Assembly (NCBI GenBank): GCA_033763335.1
Contig: JANRKU010000016.1
Location: forward strand, 1-64,000
DNA from: GCA-2794515 sp033763335
GTDB taxonomy: Bacteria > Chloroflexota > Anaerolineae > Aggregatilineales > Phototrophicaceae
Reading direction: 5' to 3'
Length of the DNA: 64,000 bases
Shown in pieces: positions 44,225 through 53,542 of this stretch. Position numbers and translations under genes: made by a program. The notes under the pieces were generated by a model, which saw only the letters and a program-made list of their open reading frames with translations, searched no databases and had not been told where the DNA came from. Every line of letters begins with the position of its first letter. The first letter of the stretch is position 1.

Positions 44225-45841
44225 TTAATCGGCATACCACCGATAATCCACTTCTGCCAATCCATACGCTTCATCGGCAGTCATGGGCAACGAGACATCT
44301 GTCTTGAGGCTCTCTGCTAATTTTGTGAACTGCTCATAAAATTCATAAAAACGCCCAATGGCATATTCCCGTTCTTGCATCAAGGTCACATGCCACAACC
44401 AATCGGATGTTTCGAGTTGCATCAATTGGCGCACCATCCGATTCAATGTTTGCCGTTGAATCTCCGTTGGATTGGGATATTCATTCGCCATAACCGTCAT
44501 TCGCGCCTCTGCTTGATGAATCATGCGCCACATCCATGTGGTTTCGGCATTATTCCACATAAAATGTGCGCCACCATACCCCCATGAACTCTCTGGGAGT
44601 GTGACAGTCGTCTTGGGCGGAAATTGCTCCAAATAGCTACTGGGTGTGGCAAATCCGATTTCTGGGTTATTCCCCAAATGCCGTAATACCTTCCCTAGCC
44701 ATTGAATCCCCTCAAACCAGCGATACCCAAATAAATCGGTGGGGAATGTGGAGGCTACAAAGCCCATTTCGCTGGATTCATTATAAAATTCGCGCAACAC
44801 ATCGCCCACAATATGGACAAAATGCTCGGCGTGTTGGTCTACTTTATAAGATGCCCATTCGGGATGATAAAAATCTTTGTGGGTCAAATCTACTTTTGCC
44901 CCTGTCACCCGCCAATAACGCAACCCTCCTGTCCCCGATTTTTTGCGGAGTTCCCGATAATCAAAATCGCCCGGGTAGCCCCAATCATTGCTCCATACTT
45001 GTTGACCCGTGCGGTTATCGCGCCCAATCACAGCCACACCAGCAGATTCTTCACTCACCCAATGGGGGCGCAGGGTCTTGATATGTTTCCGCAGGGGAAT
45101 TTGGGGCATAGTCGGTGTCATATAACGGCGTTTCGGTTCACCATACAACCCCAACACATCACCAGATGCCACCCCAATGGGTTGTCCGCCTGTGATAGGA
45201 TGTGCCTCTGTGAAGAAAAATTGAAGCCCCAAGTCTTTGAGCAACTTTTCAAAACCGGGTTTATACCCACATTCAGGCAACCATATCCCTTTTGGTGCAA
45301 TGCCAAAATGGCGTTGATGAATGGTCATAGCCGTTTGTAATTGTGCTTTGACGCTTTTATCATCTTTGAGCAATGGCAGATAGGCATGGGTGGCAGAACT
45401 GGTGAGTAATTCCACTAAGCCCGCATCTTGTAATTGCTTGAACGCACCGATGAAATCACGGTTAAATTGTTTATTAAATGACTCACGCAGACTTTCATAC
45501 CAAGACTTATACCACCCACTCAGAAAATTCAAATGCGTATCTGGTGATTTTTCGCCAAATTGCGCCATATCATGTTCTGCAAAGCGAATTTTTTCTTGAA
45601 GATATTGGTCAAAATACTCCAAATGGGCGAGGTCTGCCATCTGCTCCAATAAAATAGGAGAAAAGCTGATGGCGATGCGATATTGCACACCATCATGTTT
45701 GAGGTCATGAAGCATTTTCAATAGGGGAAGATAAGTCTCTGCAAGAATGTCATAAAACCACGTACCCGCATAGTAGCGATGTGGTTGCACATGAGGCAAA
45801 TGACTATGTAGCACAAATGTAAAATATCCGATTGCGCTCAC
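44225..45841 (-). CDS. GH57 branching-enzyme homologue
   Basis: A 538-residue GH57 protein with the HSHLPHV opening, nucleophile Glu190 in WLPECGY, the DUF1957-like C-terminal helices and a length typical of GH57 1,4-alpha-glucan branching enzymes. In the conserved region that normally reads FDxELFGHWWFEG this protein has FPTDLFGYRWFEG, so the position of the usual acid/base Asp is Pro367 and an Asp sits two residues later (369). GTG start at 45841 behind GAGGAG. First gene of the GH57-glgA-glgC run, replacing a GH13 GlgB. Confidence 0.88.
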   Translation of the reverse strand: MSAIGYFTFVLHSHLPHVQPHRYYAGTWFYDILAETYLPLLKMLHDLKHDGVQYRIAISFSPILLEQMADLAHLEYFDQYLQEKIRFAEHDMAQFGEKSPDTHLNFLSGWYKSWYESLRESFNKQFNRDFIGAFKQLQDAGLVELLTSSATHAYLPLLKDDKSVKAQLQTAMTIHQRHFGIAPKGIWLPECGYKPGFEKLLKDLGLQFFFTEAHPITGGQPIGVASGDVLGLYGEPKRRYMTPTMPQIPLRKHIKTLRPHWVSEESAGVAVIGRDNRTGQQVWSNDWGYPGDFDYRELRKKSGTGGLRYWRVTGAKVDLTHKDFYHPEWASYKVDQHAEHFVHIVGDVLREFYNESSEMGFVASTFPTDLFGYRWFEGIQWLGKVLRHLGNNPEIGFATPSSYLEQFPPKTTVTLPESSWGYGGAHFMWNNAETTWMWRMIHQAEARMTVMANEYPNPTEIQRQTLNRMVRQLMQLETSDWLWHVTLMQEREYAIGRFYEFYEQFTKLAESLKTDVSLPMTADEAYGLAEVDYRWYAD

Positions 45842-45960
45842 AAATGTTACTCCTCATAAATCTATTTTAGTTAAAAGGTCGCCCATTGGCGATTTTGTGT
45901 CATTGTAACGCCAATGTGAGGGGGGCGCAAATTTTTTATATGAGTGTTTGTAATTTTATT

Positions 45961-45983
45961 GGGCGCAACATGTCACGCCCTTA
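45961..45983. repeat. Decayed palindrome of the GGGCGCAACATG family
   Basis: GGGCG-CAACATGTCA-CGCCC retains the outer arms of the family but not the central symmetry; it overlaps the stop codon of the following minus-strand kinase gene. Confidence 0.5.
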
Positions 45984-47282
45984 TGACCCAATAGTCGCAA
46001 TGGGGAGGATACAGGTCATGGTCGTTCCCGCGCCAATTTCGGTCTTGAGGACACTCACATAACCGCCATGAGCCTCTGCTACTCTGCGGGCGATGTATAG
46101 CCCCTGCCCCAACCCACGCGGGTCTAACAGTTTGCCTTGCAAATTACGCGGTTCTCCACGATAAAATTGCTCAAAAATATGAGGTAAATCTTTTTTAGAA
46201 ATGCCAACCCCGTTATCCACCACATCCAAACGCATATAACGATGGTCTTGGGCATCTATCCCCGCCATGACCACCACATGCCCCCCAGATTCGGTGTAAT
46301 GGATGGCATTTTGGAGCAAATGCCCCAATGCCCATCGTAACCGTTGTTCATCGCCCATCACGCGCAAAGCCGATGAATCCCGCACCATCACCATCACATC
46401 TAACCGCTTGCGCTTCACTTCTGGATTTGCCCCATTGACCACCGCCCATAAAAGGGGTTCTAGCAACACCTCATCATGGCGAATATCCAGTGTGCCACTG
46501 CCCATTTCTGAGACATCTAGTAATTCAACAATCATGCGGTCTAAAATATCCACATTGCGGATGAGCGTCTCTAATGGGCGTTGTGCCATCTCTTTATTTT
46601 CGGGGGGGATATGCTTTAAGACATCTGCCATCCCCTTAATCGCCGTCATAGGGGTTTTGAGTTCATGCGAGAGCGCCGTGACAAATTGTGTTTTGATGCG
46701 GTCTGCCAATGATTCTTGGGTGACATCACGCAACACAATCACCGTCCCAAGTCTTTCGCCTTTATTATTGGCGACAGCCGCCACTTGCGCCCCCAAAATG
46801 CGATTATTCACCTGCACCTTATTGGGTTCACCCAATGGCACAATTTCGCTATCCAATGCCTGTGTTTGGCTATAGGTATCGAATAACTGCCCCAATTCGG
46901 TATCTCTAAAATTTTTATATGACCCCAAAAGGTTGTGTGCCGCTTTGTTGATAAAAACGACCTTCCCCTCTAGGTCTTGCATGATAATACCTTCGGGGAC
47001 GATGGCGAGTATGCCATCGAGTCGCTCGACATCTTTTTGTTTTTGGCGCAAATTGACCTTGAGTTGGCGGTTCTGCACAGCAATTGCCCGCGCTTGCGTA
47101 ATTTTTGCCTGCAATTCGGCTTTACGCCGTTGACGGGCTTCGCGCTCACTTTCGGCATGAGCGCGTTGATTGAGTGACGCAAACAGACGGCTAAAAAGCC
47201 GTTCTGTTGCCGCCCCCAATTGATTCACTCGCCGTAACACCCCGCCAATTTCTTGTGCTTGGTCATTTGCCTTATCGCTCAT
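45981..47282 (-). CDS. Soluble PAS-domain sensor histidine kinase
   Basis: A 433-residue cytosolic kinase: coiled coil (about 40-90), PAS domain (VPEGIIMQDLEGKVVFINKAAHN), HisKA with phospho-acceptor His206 in LSHELKTP, and HATPase with QNAIHYT, DNGVGI and GLGQGLY boxes. All catalytic elements are intact. It begins 6 bases after a receiver gene on the same strand, so the two likely form a two-component pair. It is a close paralogue of the Gln-bearing homologue at 28534, differing in lacking a membrane sensor. Confidence 0.93.
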   Translation of the reverse strand: MSDKANDQAQEIGGVLRRVNQLGAATERLFSRLFASLNQRAHAESEREARQRRKAELQAKITQARAIAVQNRQLKVNLRQKQKDVERLDGILAIVPEGIIMQDLEGKVVFINKAAHNLLGSYKNFRDTELGQLFDTYSQTQALDSEIVPLGEPNKVQVNNRILGAQVAAVANNKGERLGTVIVLRDVTQESLADRIKTQFVTALSHELKTPMTAIKGMADVLKHIPPENKEMAQRPLETLIRNVDILDRMIVELLDVSEMGSGTLDIRHDEVLLEPLLWAVVNGANPEVKRKRLDVMVMVRDSSALRVMGDEQRLRWALGHLLQNAIHYTESGGHVVVMAGIDAQDHRYMRLDVVDNGVGISKKDLPHIFEQFYRGEPRNLQGKLLDPRGLGQGLYIARRVAEAHGGYVSVLKTEIGAGTTMTCILPIATIGS

Positions 47283-47288
47283 AAGCCT

Positions 47289-47975
47289 CTATGTCTTGGG
47301 TTGGTCTTTTGGCGGTTCTGTTGTGGTTGCTTCTGGCTTTGGCGCATCAGATGATGGCGTTTCTGTCACAGGGGCATCCGTTTTTGGCGCATCAGTAGTC
47401 GGCATAGGTGGCTTTGAGGGTTGGGTTTTTGCCGTGTCGGTCATTGTTGATAGTGGTTTTGGTGCTTCCACAGGTGGCACGACTGGCGGTTTTGGCGCTT
47501 CGGTCGTGGTCACAGGTGGCTTTGGTGCTTCGGCAGTTGGTACGGGTGGTTTTGGTGCTTCTGCTGGTGTTTCTGCCTTTTTGCGATTGATGATGTCATA
47601 CAAAATTGTCCGCAAACGGTCAAAATCGGGCAACGGCTTGTTAATCACCGCATCTACCCCAAAATCTTTTTTCATTTGATTCATTTCATCTTCACTCATG
47701 ACAAATGCTGTCATCAGCACAATTGGGATATGTTGAAGTTGTTTCACAGTGCGGATACGCGCAGAAATCTCGTTGCCACGTTTACCGGGCATCCGAATAT
47801 CCATCAACGCAAAATCGGGCATTGCGCCTTTATACTGCCCAGATTCGACTGCATCTAACCATTCCCACGCTTTCTGTCCGCTTTCATATGCCAATGGCAC
47901 ATTGCCCCATACTTGACACATCATAGAGACCAGACTGCGAATATCTGCTTCATCTTCGACGATTAACCAGTTCAA
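47289..47975 (-). CDS. Response regulator with Pro/Lys-rich repetitive tail
   Basis: A 228-residue protein: a receiver at about 1-125 with WLIVEDE, acceptor Asp in FALMDIRMPG, Thr in LMTAFVM and Lys in INKPLP, followed by a tail of about 100 residues with EAPKPPV-type repeats and many Thr. No DNA-binding output. TTG at 47975 is chosen because GAAGGGG lies 7 bases upstream and the divergent relative at 48156 starts the same way; an ATG at 48011 is possible but has no ribosome site. Partner of the kinase just downstream. Confidence 0.87.
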   Translation of the reverse strand: MNWLIVEDEADIRSLVSMMCQVWGNVPLAYESGQKAWEWLDAVESGQYKGAMPDFALMDIRMPGKRGNEISARIRTVKQLQHIPIVLMTAFVMSEDEMNQMKKDFGVDAVINKPLPDFDRLRTILYDIINRKKAETPAEAPKPPVPTAEAPKPPVTTTEAPKPPVVPPVEAPKPLSTMTDTAKTQPSKPPMPTTDAPKTDAPVTETPSSDAPKPEATTTEPPKDQPKT

Positions 47976-48155
47976 GTTTCGCCCCTTCTTCCTGTTGCAC
48001 ATATTTTTCACCTGATTATACCGCCAACAGACAAGAATCGAAAGTTTTTCCCACCATTTTCCTAAAATTCGCTATAATATCCCTCAATAGGGTAATCGTT
48101 TTGTTGTATCATAGTAGCAGTTATGTTTGATAACATGGAAAAGTGAGGAAGCCTC

Positions 48156-48605
48156 TTGTCTACATGGATGGTTGTAGAAGACGAGCCAGATATTTACGAA
48201 GTGTTAATGGCAATGTTTGGGATATGGGGCATTGACGGTGTCGCGTTTGTAGATGGCGAAGAAGCGATGGCGTGGATTGATGATGTAGACAATGCACGCT
48301 TTCAGGGAGAATTGCCAGAACTCGCCTTACTCGATATTCGCCTGCCCGGAGATATACAAGGTCCCAAGGTAGGGGAGCGCCTTCGTAAAAGCCCGTTGCT
48401 CAATCAGGTTGCGATTGTTTTTGCCACTGCCTATAAATTGACACCCGATGAAGAAAAAGAAATTATGGCACAAGCAGGCGCAGACAGGCTTATTTATAAA
48501 CCCCTGCCAAAATTTGCCGATTTGCAAAAATTACTCGAAGATACGATAACCACCCGTCGGGCGGCATCGCAATCTCAAACACAGTCAGAACCCAAAACAC
48601 CTTGA
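48156..48605 (+). CDS. Single-domain response regulator
   Basis: A 149-residue receiver with WMVVEDEPD, the acceptor Asp in LALLDIRLPGD, Thr in FATAYK and Lys in IYKPLP. The tail is short and Ser/Gln-rich. Starts with TTG at 48156 behind GAGG. It is the closest relative of the receiver across the divergent promoter and may compete for the same kinase. It lies 35 bases upstream of a NERD-like membrane protein. Confidence 0.88.
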   Translation: MSTWMVVEDEPDIYEVLMAMFGIWGIDGVAFVDGEEAMAWIDDVDNARFQGELPELALLDIRLPGDIQGPKVGERLRKSPLLNQVAIVFATAYKLTPDEEKEIMAQAGADRLIYKPLPKFADLQKLLEDTITTRRAASQSQTQSEPKTP

Positions 48606-48640
48606 TTGGCTATTACACAAATTTTTAGGAGCGACTCTCT

Positions 48641-49384
48641 ATGCGAAATGTGTCTCCTGCAAAAGCGTTATTAAGACGCTCACAGCTATTACTCCAGTTT
48701 GCCTTCGTATTTCTTACAGGGGGCATATTTTTGGGCGTGGTCGGGTTAGCCCTCTACGCCATCCCTGTCACCAGCGCAGGTGGCGAAATTAACCCCATCG
48801 TCAATTTGGGACGGTTAATGATGCTCCTCGCAGGCGCGGTATTATTCCTCATCGGCGCGGGGATGGTCATGCGGGCTGTCACATGGAAAACCGATAACGA
48901 CCTCGCCATGATTACGAGCAAAGTATTGATGGAATATGTAGATGACCGTTATACCCTCATCCGCAATATCAACGGCAGACCAGTCGGCTATGTAGATGCC
49001 CTATTGGTCGGACCGGGTGGTGTCTTGGTCTTTCGGATAACGGATATGGTGGGCAAATTCCTCAATGAGCGCAGTAAGTGGCTCAAACGTGCCAACAATC
49101 AATGGAAAATTAACCTCAGCAACCCCACCCAAGACGCGCTAGACGACCTCAAAAGTGTGCGCGATTACCTCGTGCGTCAAAAATTAGAGGATGTGCCTGT
49201 TTATGCCATTGTCGTCCTCACTCAACCAGAAGACCAAGCCCGTCTCATGCTCAAAGACCCTGTTATCCCTGTCGTCCATTTAGATGGACTGGTTCAACGT
49301 CTCCATGAGGGATTTTTGGCAAAAGAACGTGTGACCAATCCCAAAAGCATCGAAGCTGTGGTGAAATTATTTTATAAAACCTAA
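48641..49384 (+). CDS. Membrane protein with NERD-like domain
   Basis: A 247-residue protein with two membrane helices (about 17-40 and 60-78) and a cytosolic domain from about 90 that resembles the NERD nuclease-related fold (YTLIRNINGRPVGYVDALLVGPGGVLVFRITDMVGKF). The usual E-x-K end of the second strand is replaced by F-R-I-T-D, so catalysis is doubtful. AGGAG precedes the ATG. Probably co-transcribed with the receiver at 48156. Role unknown. Confidence 0.7.
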   Translation: MRNVSPAKALLRRSQLLLQFAFVFLTGGIFLGVVGLALYAIPVTSAGGEINPIVNLGRLMMLLAGAVLFLIGAGMVMRAVTWKTDNDLAMITSKVLMEYVDDRYTLIRNINGRPVGYVDALLVGPGGVLVFRITDMVGKFLNERSKWLKRANNQWKINLSNPTQDALDDLKSVRDYLVRQKLEDVPVYAIVVLTQPEDQARLMLKDPVIPVVHLDGLVQRLHEGFLAKERVTNPKSIEAVVKLFYKT

Positions 49385-49400
49385 TATTTAGATAGCAAAA

Positions 49401-49515
49401 TCATCCCCTATCCCCCCGCCCCCTTTCCCCATTTCATGGAGAAAGGGGGTGAAACCTATTTTTAAGGTTGGTTTTAGCCCCTCTCCACAGCGTGGGGAGG
49501 GGTTGGGGTGGGGAT
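49401..49515. repeat. Double-hairpin intergenic repeat, copy 3
   Basis: Same plan as the copies beside polA but more diverged: hairpins CCCCCTTTCCCCATTTCATGG to GAAAGGGGG and CCCCTCTCCACAGCGTGGGG, with ends TCATCCCC and GGGGTGGGGA. Confidence 0.7.
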
Positions 49516-49534
49516 AAAAGCCTTAAGTTGCCGT

Positions 49535-49562
49535 GTACGGGCGCAACATATTGCGCCCGCAT
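49535..49562. repeat. 28-bp palindrome, GGGCGCAACATGTTGCGCCC family
   Basis: Halves GTACGGGCGCAACA and TATTGCGCCCGCAT (imperfect outer ends), 19 bases before the SDR start, so it lies in the promoter or leader of that operon rather than at a terminator. Confidence 0.75.
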
Positions 49563-49580
49563 ATCTAAAAGGACATTTTT

Positions 49581-50288
49581 ATGAAGCGCATTTTTATCAC
49601 AGGGGCAACTCGTGGCTTGGGGTTAGAGATGGTGCGTCAATATGCCCAACAAGGGAATACGCAAATCTTTGCGACCTATCGGGATGAACAACACGCCCAC
49701 ACCCTAAAATCCCTCGCAACCCAATATGCCCCACACATAGAACTTGTGCCGTTGGATGTGGCAAATCCGCAATCCATCAGCGAAATCGTTCATCATGTCG
49801 AACACAAGACCAATGGACTCGACCTTCTCATCAACAATGCAGGCGTTGACCCAAAAGATGAAAGCCAAACCATTGGCAGTTTAACGATGGACGGATTTTT
49901 AGACGTATTACGAATCAATACAGTCGCCCCTGCCCTCATCGTTCAGGCGTTATTGCCATTGCTCAAAGCAGGGCATAATGCCCGCATCGTTAATATTTCA
50001 TCCGAGATGGCATCTATTGAGCATCGCACCTATGGCGGGTCTCATTCTTACTGTGCCAGCAAAGCCGCGCTGAATATGGTCTCGCGCGGATTAGCCGCCG
50101 ACCTCACTCCATATAATATCATCGTTATCGCACTTGACCCCGGTTGGGTGCAAACCGACATGGGCGGAAAAAGCGCCACACTCACCCCTCATGAGTCAAT
50201 TTCTGGGGTGATAAAAGTCGTGGACGGATTAACCATGCGCCAAACAGGGCATTACCTCAATTATCGCGGGAAAAATATCCCATGGTAA
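49581..50288 (+). CDS. Short-chain dehydrogenase/reductase
   Basis: A 235-residue classical SDR with the nucleotide-binding TGATRGLG (about 7-14), NNAG at about 88-91, catalytic Ser in NISSE and the YCASK active site. Substrate unknown; similarity of the start RIFITGATRGLGLE is to the sniffer/CsgA-type group. AAAGGA is 7 bases upstream of the ATG. Its stop overlaps the addB start by 7 bases, so it leads the addBA operon although a functional link is not obvious. Confidence 0.9.
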   Translation: MKRIFITGATRGLGLEMVRQYAQQGNTQIFATYRDEQHAHTLKSLATQYAPHIELVPLDVANPQSISEIVHHVEHKTNGLDLLINNAGVDPKDESQTIGSLTMDGFLDVLRINTVAPALIVQALLPLLKAGHNARIVNISSEMASIEHRTYGGSHSYCASKAALNMVSRGLAADLTPYNIIVIALDPGWVQTDMGGKSATLTPHESISGVIKVVDGLTMRQTGHYLNYRGKNIPW

Positions 50289-53200
50289 ACGCACAACTCA
50301 TCCTAGCCCCTGTGGGGGCAGGCAAAACGGAATTTGTGCTAAACGAATTGCAACGGCATTACAGCCAAAACCCATTTGCCCGCATCTGGGTATTACTCGC
50401 CACGCAACGCCAAGAAGTCGCCCTACGGGAACGCCTATTCAGAGCAGAGGGGGACGACACCTATTTCAACATCGAATTTTTCAATTTTTCGACCCTCTAT
50501 CAACGCCTATTAGATATGGCGGGCAATCCGCAACGCATGATGAATAAGCAGGGGCAGGCGGTATTATTGCGCCACCTCATTCATCATCTCGATTTGCCCG
50601 TTTTTGAATCGGTGGCACATACACACGGATTCGTCCGCATTATCGAAAATTGGATAGAAGAACTCAAAAGCAATCGCGTTAATGCCGATGATTATAAGCG
50701 GGTCGCCTCTACACCGCGTGAGCATGACCTCGCCCAAATTTATGAAACCTATCAACATGCCCTCATCGCCAATCGGTTGATGGATGAGCAAGGGCAAGGC
50801 TGGCTGGCAGTAGAGGCATTACAAGCCCGCCCCAATTTATTGTCACATGCGCGGGTAGATGTCCTCATCGTAGACGGATTTGACCAATTTTCGCACACCC
50901 AAACCGACCTTTTGGCGCATATCGCCAAGCAAGTGCCACAACTCCTCATCACCCTAACCCAAGTGACTGGCAGAGAAGCCACTATCGGCAGGCGTTTTTC
51001 TACTGCCAAAACCGAATTAGAAGGCGCTTTTGCCCGTTTGGGAGAAGATTTAACCATCACGCCCATCGGTGTAGCCCCAACCACCAAACATCCCGATTTA
51101 AGCCACCTCGTCCATGCTATTTTTTCACGGGGGAGCAAAAAAGGGACTATTACCGATGGCATCACCTTTTTGGAAGCCCCTACCCTTGCCGATGAAACCG
51201 CCAATGTGCTACGACATGTCAAACAAGCATTGCTCAATGGTGCAAAACCAGATGACATCCTCATTGCTGTGCGTGATTGGAATAATTATCGCCATCATCT
51301 AAGCGCGTATGCAGAAAAATATGACTTGCCCATCGTGCTTCACTACGATGAACCCCTCACAGAAACGCCATTTGTGATGACACTCAGCCATCTATTAGAC
51401 CTCGCCCATGCCAATTTTCCGCGCAGAGGGGTATTAGATGCCCTGCGTTCACCGTATATCAACGGGGCGGGGTTATCTGCTGGTGATATAGACCAACTCG
51501 AAGCCATCAGCGAAAAGCAAATGGTGATTCATGGGCGCGAGGCGTGGCTATCTGCCATAGCAGAAAGCACCCATACACCACAATTAGACGAAGAAGAAGA
51601 TGAGCTATCCGATTTCAAAATTTTGCCCGAACAAGCCGAGCATCTCCAAACCACGCTAGGGGCATTTTTTGATACCATCACCCCACCCGAACAAGCCACA
51701 CTCAGCCAATTTATTGTATGGATAGAAACCCTCATTGGCACAGACCCCATACTAGATGTGACAGGCGATGATGAACCGCCAGACGAATCTAACGCCCCTA
51801 GCCTCAATATGCTCACGGCGTTGCGATTAGGCGATAGTGCATGGCTATGGCGTGATTTGCTGGTCATTCAAGCCATCAAAGGATGCCTACGAGATTTATA
51901 TGTCGCCCATGCCCAATTGCGCCCCATTATCGGTGCAGAAGCACCTATTTTATGGGATGATTTTTATGCTCTATTGAATACCAGCCTCATGAGTGGCAAA
52001 ACCTCACCCCGCCCCAGTCGTGCAGGGCGTATTTTGGTCACAACTGCCACGGGTGGGCGCGGATTGCCCCATGCCCATGTGTTCATTTTAGGCTTGAGCG
52101 ATGGCATTTTCCCTGCGCCCATCCCACAAGACCCGTTGTATCTGGAAAGTGAACGCACACGACTGAATCAGGCATTACCCCAAAATCCGATTAAGACCCA
52201 AATGGAGCAACGCGATGATGAAGGCGTGTTCTATGAACTCATCTGCCTGCCGAGCCAATCGCTGACTCTCTCCCGCCCTACCCTAAAAGATGGCAAGGAA
52301 TGGCTTCCTAGCCCATTATGGCGCGGGGCAATTGCCGTTTATGAAAACGCCCCACAAATCATCGCCACGCATAGAATTGGCGTTGGGAAAACGGTCTCAC
52401 TCGCCCAAGCGGTGACGGTGGATGAAGCCTTCACCGCCCTGAGCATCGCCCTTAGCAATTCCGATGAAACGCTGTTAGATATGGGCGCGTGGCTCATCCA
52501 AACCTATCCACACCAATGGGAGCGACTGCGTCATCATCGCATGATGGAATTGGGGCGCATTGGTCACGGCAAAAATGCCTATAACGGCGTATTGTCATCG
52601 GCAAGACTCAAGGACTATGTGCAAAATCGGCTGGGCAAAGACTACACATGGAGCGCCACCCGCCTCACCGACCAAGGGCAATGTGGATTCCGCTTTTTCG
52701 CCAAGCACCTACTCAAACTATCGGAACGCAAAGAACCCGAAATCGGCATGGATGTTTTACAACGCGGGTCTGTGCTTCATGCCATTTTAGAAGAGGTGTA
52801 TAAGACCATCCGTGAACAAAATTTGAGCATCTCTGCCCAAAATATGGAGATGGCACATGCCCTGTTGGATGAGATTGGGGCGCGGGTATTAAAAACCGCC
52901 CCACATGATTTTGGATTCCGCCCCACCGCATTATGGGAGCAAGAAAAAGCCAATATCCTCCAAAAATTACACCAATTGATAGAAGAAGATTTTAATCCCG
53001 AAAAAGATACCATCGCCAAAAAACTTGGCATAAACGGGGAACGCACACCGTATCGCCTAGAAGCCAGTTTCGGCTTCGATAACAACCCGCTATGGCTCGA
53101 TTTGGGCGATGATGTGGGGCAAATTCGGCTACGGGGCAAAATTGACCGTATGGACATCATTGGGGATGCTGTGGTGGTGATGGATTACAAATCGGGTAGC

Positions 53201-53542
53201 ACCGAAATCAAACCCCAAGAAATTGCCGATGGGCGCAATTATCAGATGTTGATTTATTTGCAGGCGGCGCGTCAAATCGCCAAAGGCTATCGGGTGGCGG
53301 GTGGCTTCTTTTGGCATTTAGCCGATGTCAAACCCAAAGGATTCGTCCATGCCGATACTAACGAAGAAACTTTGACCAGTGGCATGAACCACCTCACCCA
53401 TCAAATTAGCGCCTCACGTGAGGGGAATTTTGCCATAGAACCCAATAAACCCCAACCAAATGGGTTATGTTCACGTTATTGCGAATTTGGCAAGTTATGT
53501 CGGCATTATCGGGGTAGCCAAGACGACGAGGACGAATCATGA
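50282..53542 (+). CDS. addB: AddB-like helicase-nuclease subunit
   Basis: Part of the AddAB complex that processes double-strand breaks for RecA. The 1086-residue protein has a Walker A GAGKTEFVL near the N-terminus and a C-terminal RecB-type nuclease (LRGKIDRMDI, VVMDYKSGS) with the active-site Asp and Lys. Four Cys of an iron-sulfur staple are present: one in GQCGFRFF and three in CSRYCEFGKLC. It overlaps the SDR by 7 bases and addA by 4. Confidence 0.93.
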   Translation: MVNAQLILAPVGAGKTEFVLNELQRHYSQNPFARIWVLLATQRQEVALRERLFRAEGDDTYFNIEFFNFSTLYQRLLDMAGNPQRMMNKQGQAVLLRHLIHHLDLPVFESVAHTHGFVRIIENWIEELKSNRVNADDYKRVASTPREHDLAQIYETYQHALIANRLMDEQGQGWLAVEALQARPNLLSHARVDVLIVDGFDQFSHTQTDLLAHIAKQVPQLLITLTQVTGREATIGRRFSTAKTELEGAFARLGEDLTITPIGVAPTTKHPDLSHLVHAIFSRGSKKGTITDGITFLEAPTLADETANVLRHVKQALLNGAKPDDILIAVRDWNNYRHHLSAYAEKYDLPIVLHYDEPLTETPFVMTLSHLLDLAHANFPRRGVLDALRSPYINGAGLSAGDIDQLEAISEKQMVIHGREAWLSAIAESTHTPQLDEEEDELSDFKILPEQAEHLQTTLGAFFDTITPPEQATLSQFIVWIETLIGTDPILDVTGDDEPPDESNAPSLNMLTALRLGDSAWLWRDLLVIQAIKGCLRDLYVAHAQLRPIIGAEAPILWDDFYALLNTSLMSGKTSPRPSRAGRILVTTATGGRGLPHAHVFILGLSDGIFPAPIPQDPLYLESERTRLNQALPQNPIKTQMEQRDDEGVFYELICLPSQSLTLSRPTLKDGKEWLPSPLWRGAIAVYENAPQIIATHRIGVGKTVSLAQAVTVDEAFTALSIALSNSDETLLDMGAWLIQTYPHQWERLRHHRMMELGRIGHGKNAYNGVLSSARLKDYVQNRLGKDYTWSATRLTDQGQCGFRFFAKHLLKLSERKEPEIGMDVLQRGSVLHAILEEVYKTIREQNLSISAQNMEMAHALLDEIGARVLKTAPHDFGFRPTALWEQEKANILQKLHQLIEEDFNPEKDTIAKKLGINGERTPYRLEASFGFDNNPLWLDLGDDVGQIRLRGKIDRMDIIGDAVVVMDYKSGSTEIKPQEIADGRNYQMLIYLQAARQIAKGYRVAGGFFWHLADVKPKGFVHADTNEETLTSGMNHLTHQISASREGNFAIEPNKPQPNGLCSRYCEFGKLCRHYRGSQDDEDES

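Noticed and set aside
47296..47679. Gly/Val/Phe-rich frame with repeats opposite the receiver tail
   Set aside because: Antisense of the EAPKPPV repeats; the receiver frame has homology and a ribosome site.
50752..51264. 170-codon minus-strand frame inside addB
   Set aside because: No ribosome site, high Ser/Arg/Cys content, fully covered by addB with clear homology.
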